From the NCBI RefSeq assembly GCF_000282595.1, contig NZ_AKIZ01000038.1, positions 62,001-126,000 on the forward strand: 64,000 bases of DNA, read 5' to 3'. Shown here one piece after another: positions 63,719 to 64,000 of the stretch (position 1 is its first letter; every line of letters starts with the position of its first letter). The notes under the pieces were generated by a model that searched no databases, was not told the DNA's origin, and saw only the letters and a list, made by a program, of their open reading frames with translations. The position numbers and the translations under genes were made by a program. The stretch is from Phyllobacterium sp. YR531 (GTDB lineage Bacteria > Pseudomonadota > Alphaproteobacteria > Rhizobiales > Rhizobiaceae).

Positions 63719-64000
63719 ATGCCGGGATTTTTTGCTTCACTTATCCTGCTCTTCACCACTCTCACACCCGTTGCGGCACAAGCTGAAACTGCAGCCCAAT
63801 TGGATGTGACCGCAATCAAGCAGGTGAATATTACCGGCGACAGCAGCCGTGTGGATTTCACCACCTCAAACACAGCTGCCTATACCGCGACTGTCACAGG
63901 CACTCGGACAAGCTGGCTTGCCAGTTGGTATTCCAATTGGTTCTCGAACCGCTGCGATACGAAAACAACAACTGAAATCAAAGATCAGACATTAACGATT
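63719..64000 (+). CDS. Secreted protein, N-terminal fragment
   Basis: The frame opens with ATG at 63719, five bases after AAGGAG, and runs past the right edge (94 codons seen). A signal peptide (MPGFFASLILLFTTLTPVAA) is likely cut near AQA. The mature part reads as beta-strands (LDVTAIKQVNITGDSSRVDF), which recalls the GIN/DUF2807 fold, though this is weak. It is divergent from the AraC gene. Function unknown. Confidence 0.65.
   Translation, partial: MPGFFASLILLFTTLTPVAAQAETAAQLDVTAIKQVNITGDSSRVDFTTSNTAAYTATVTGTRTSWLASWYSNWFSNRCDTKTTTEIKDQTLTI

Overview
The window reads as a chromosomal segment of an alphaproteobacterium of the order Hyphomicrobiales (Rhizobiales), most likely the Brucella/Ochrobactrum group. 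The evidence is an Omp25/Omp31-type outer membrane protein, an HdaA-type DnaA regulator, an NDUFS4-like complex I subunit, and gene blocks that I know to be contiguous in that group (fabD-fabG-acpP-fabF-mltG-yicC-gmk, lptF-lptG-lptD-surA-pdxA-rsmA, rpsF-rpsR-DUF2232-rplI, dnaB-alr-radA-cvpA-purF). Nearly all of it is coding and looks like ordinary core genome. The genus call is from recognition, not from a search.

Layout. 1-1.0 kb: a barstar-like gene cut by the window edge, a tiny lipoprotein, tRNA-Arg(TCT), an NDUFS4-like gene and tRNA-Pro(TGG). 1.1-10.9 kb: hdaA, an AI-2E family permease, purM-purN, a toxin-antitoxin pair set directly behind purN, a molybdopterin oxidoreductase, an EamA permease, rlmJ, a small secreted protein and an RNase T2. 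11-17.9 kb: a palindromic repeat, a glutathione S-transferase, omp25, a pteridine-reductase-like dehydrogenase overlapping uvrC, pgsA, moaD-moaE and ndk. 18-21.8 kb: a four-gene PAAR / DUF4123 / unknown soluble protein / membrane-anchored protein set that looks like an orphan type VI secretion effector module, plus another GST. 21.9-31.9 kb: DinB, an ABC-F ATPase, a small hydrolase, an Lrp/AsnC regulator, an MFS permease divergent from a cysteine-rich SufR-like regulator, acetyltransferases, holC and pepA. 32.2-39.8 kb: lptF, lptG, lptD, surA, pdxA and rsmA.

39.8-42.95 kb is the most unusual part. An AT-rich leftward operon sits between gmk and rsmA. It encodes a 67-residue peptide with an acidic N-terminal half and a glycine-rich basic C-terminal half, then a hairpin, then a 332-residue protein with an HxD...H...R signature of Fe(II)/2-oxoglutarate oxygenases, then an ABC exporter. 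It looks like a small gene cluster for a ribosomally made, post-translationally modified peptide (RiPP) of a kind I do not recognise. From 43 kb on: gmk, yicC, mltG, the fatty acid block, ribosomal proteins S6, S18 and L9, cyclopropane-fatty-acid synthase, an apparently intact IS110-type transposase, dnaB, alr, radA, cvpA, purF, a short-chain dehydrogenase, a membrane-anchored AraC regulator, and a secreted protein cut by the right edge.

Three copies of a long inverted-repeat element (arms starting TGCGTGGTTCGAC and reaching CTCACCATGAG) lie in gaps at about 11.0, 22.4 and 30.3 kb. Themes that join the genes: envelope assembly (lptDFG, surA, omp25, pgsA, mltG, fab genes, cfa), purine synthesis (purM, purN, purF), molybdenum cofactor making and use (moaD, moaE, molybdopterin oxidoreductase), and DNA replication and repair (hdaA, holC, dnaB, uvrC, radA).
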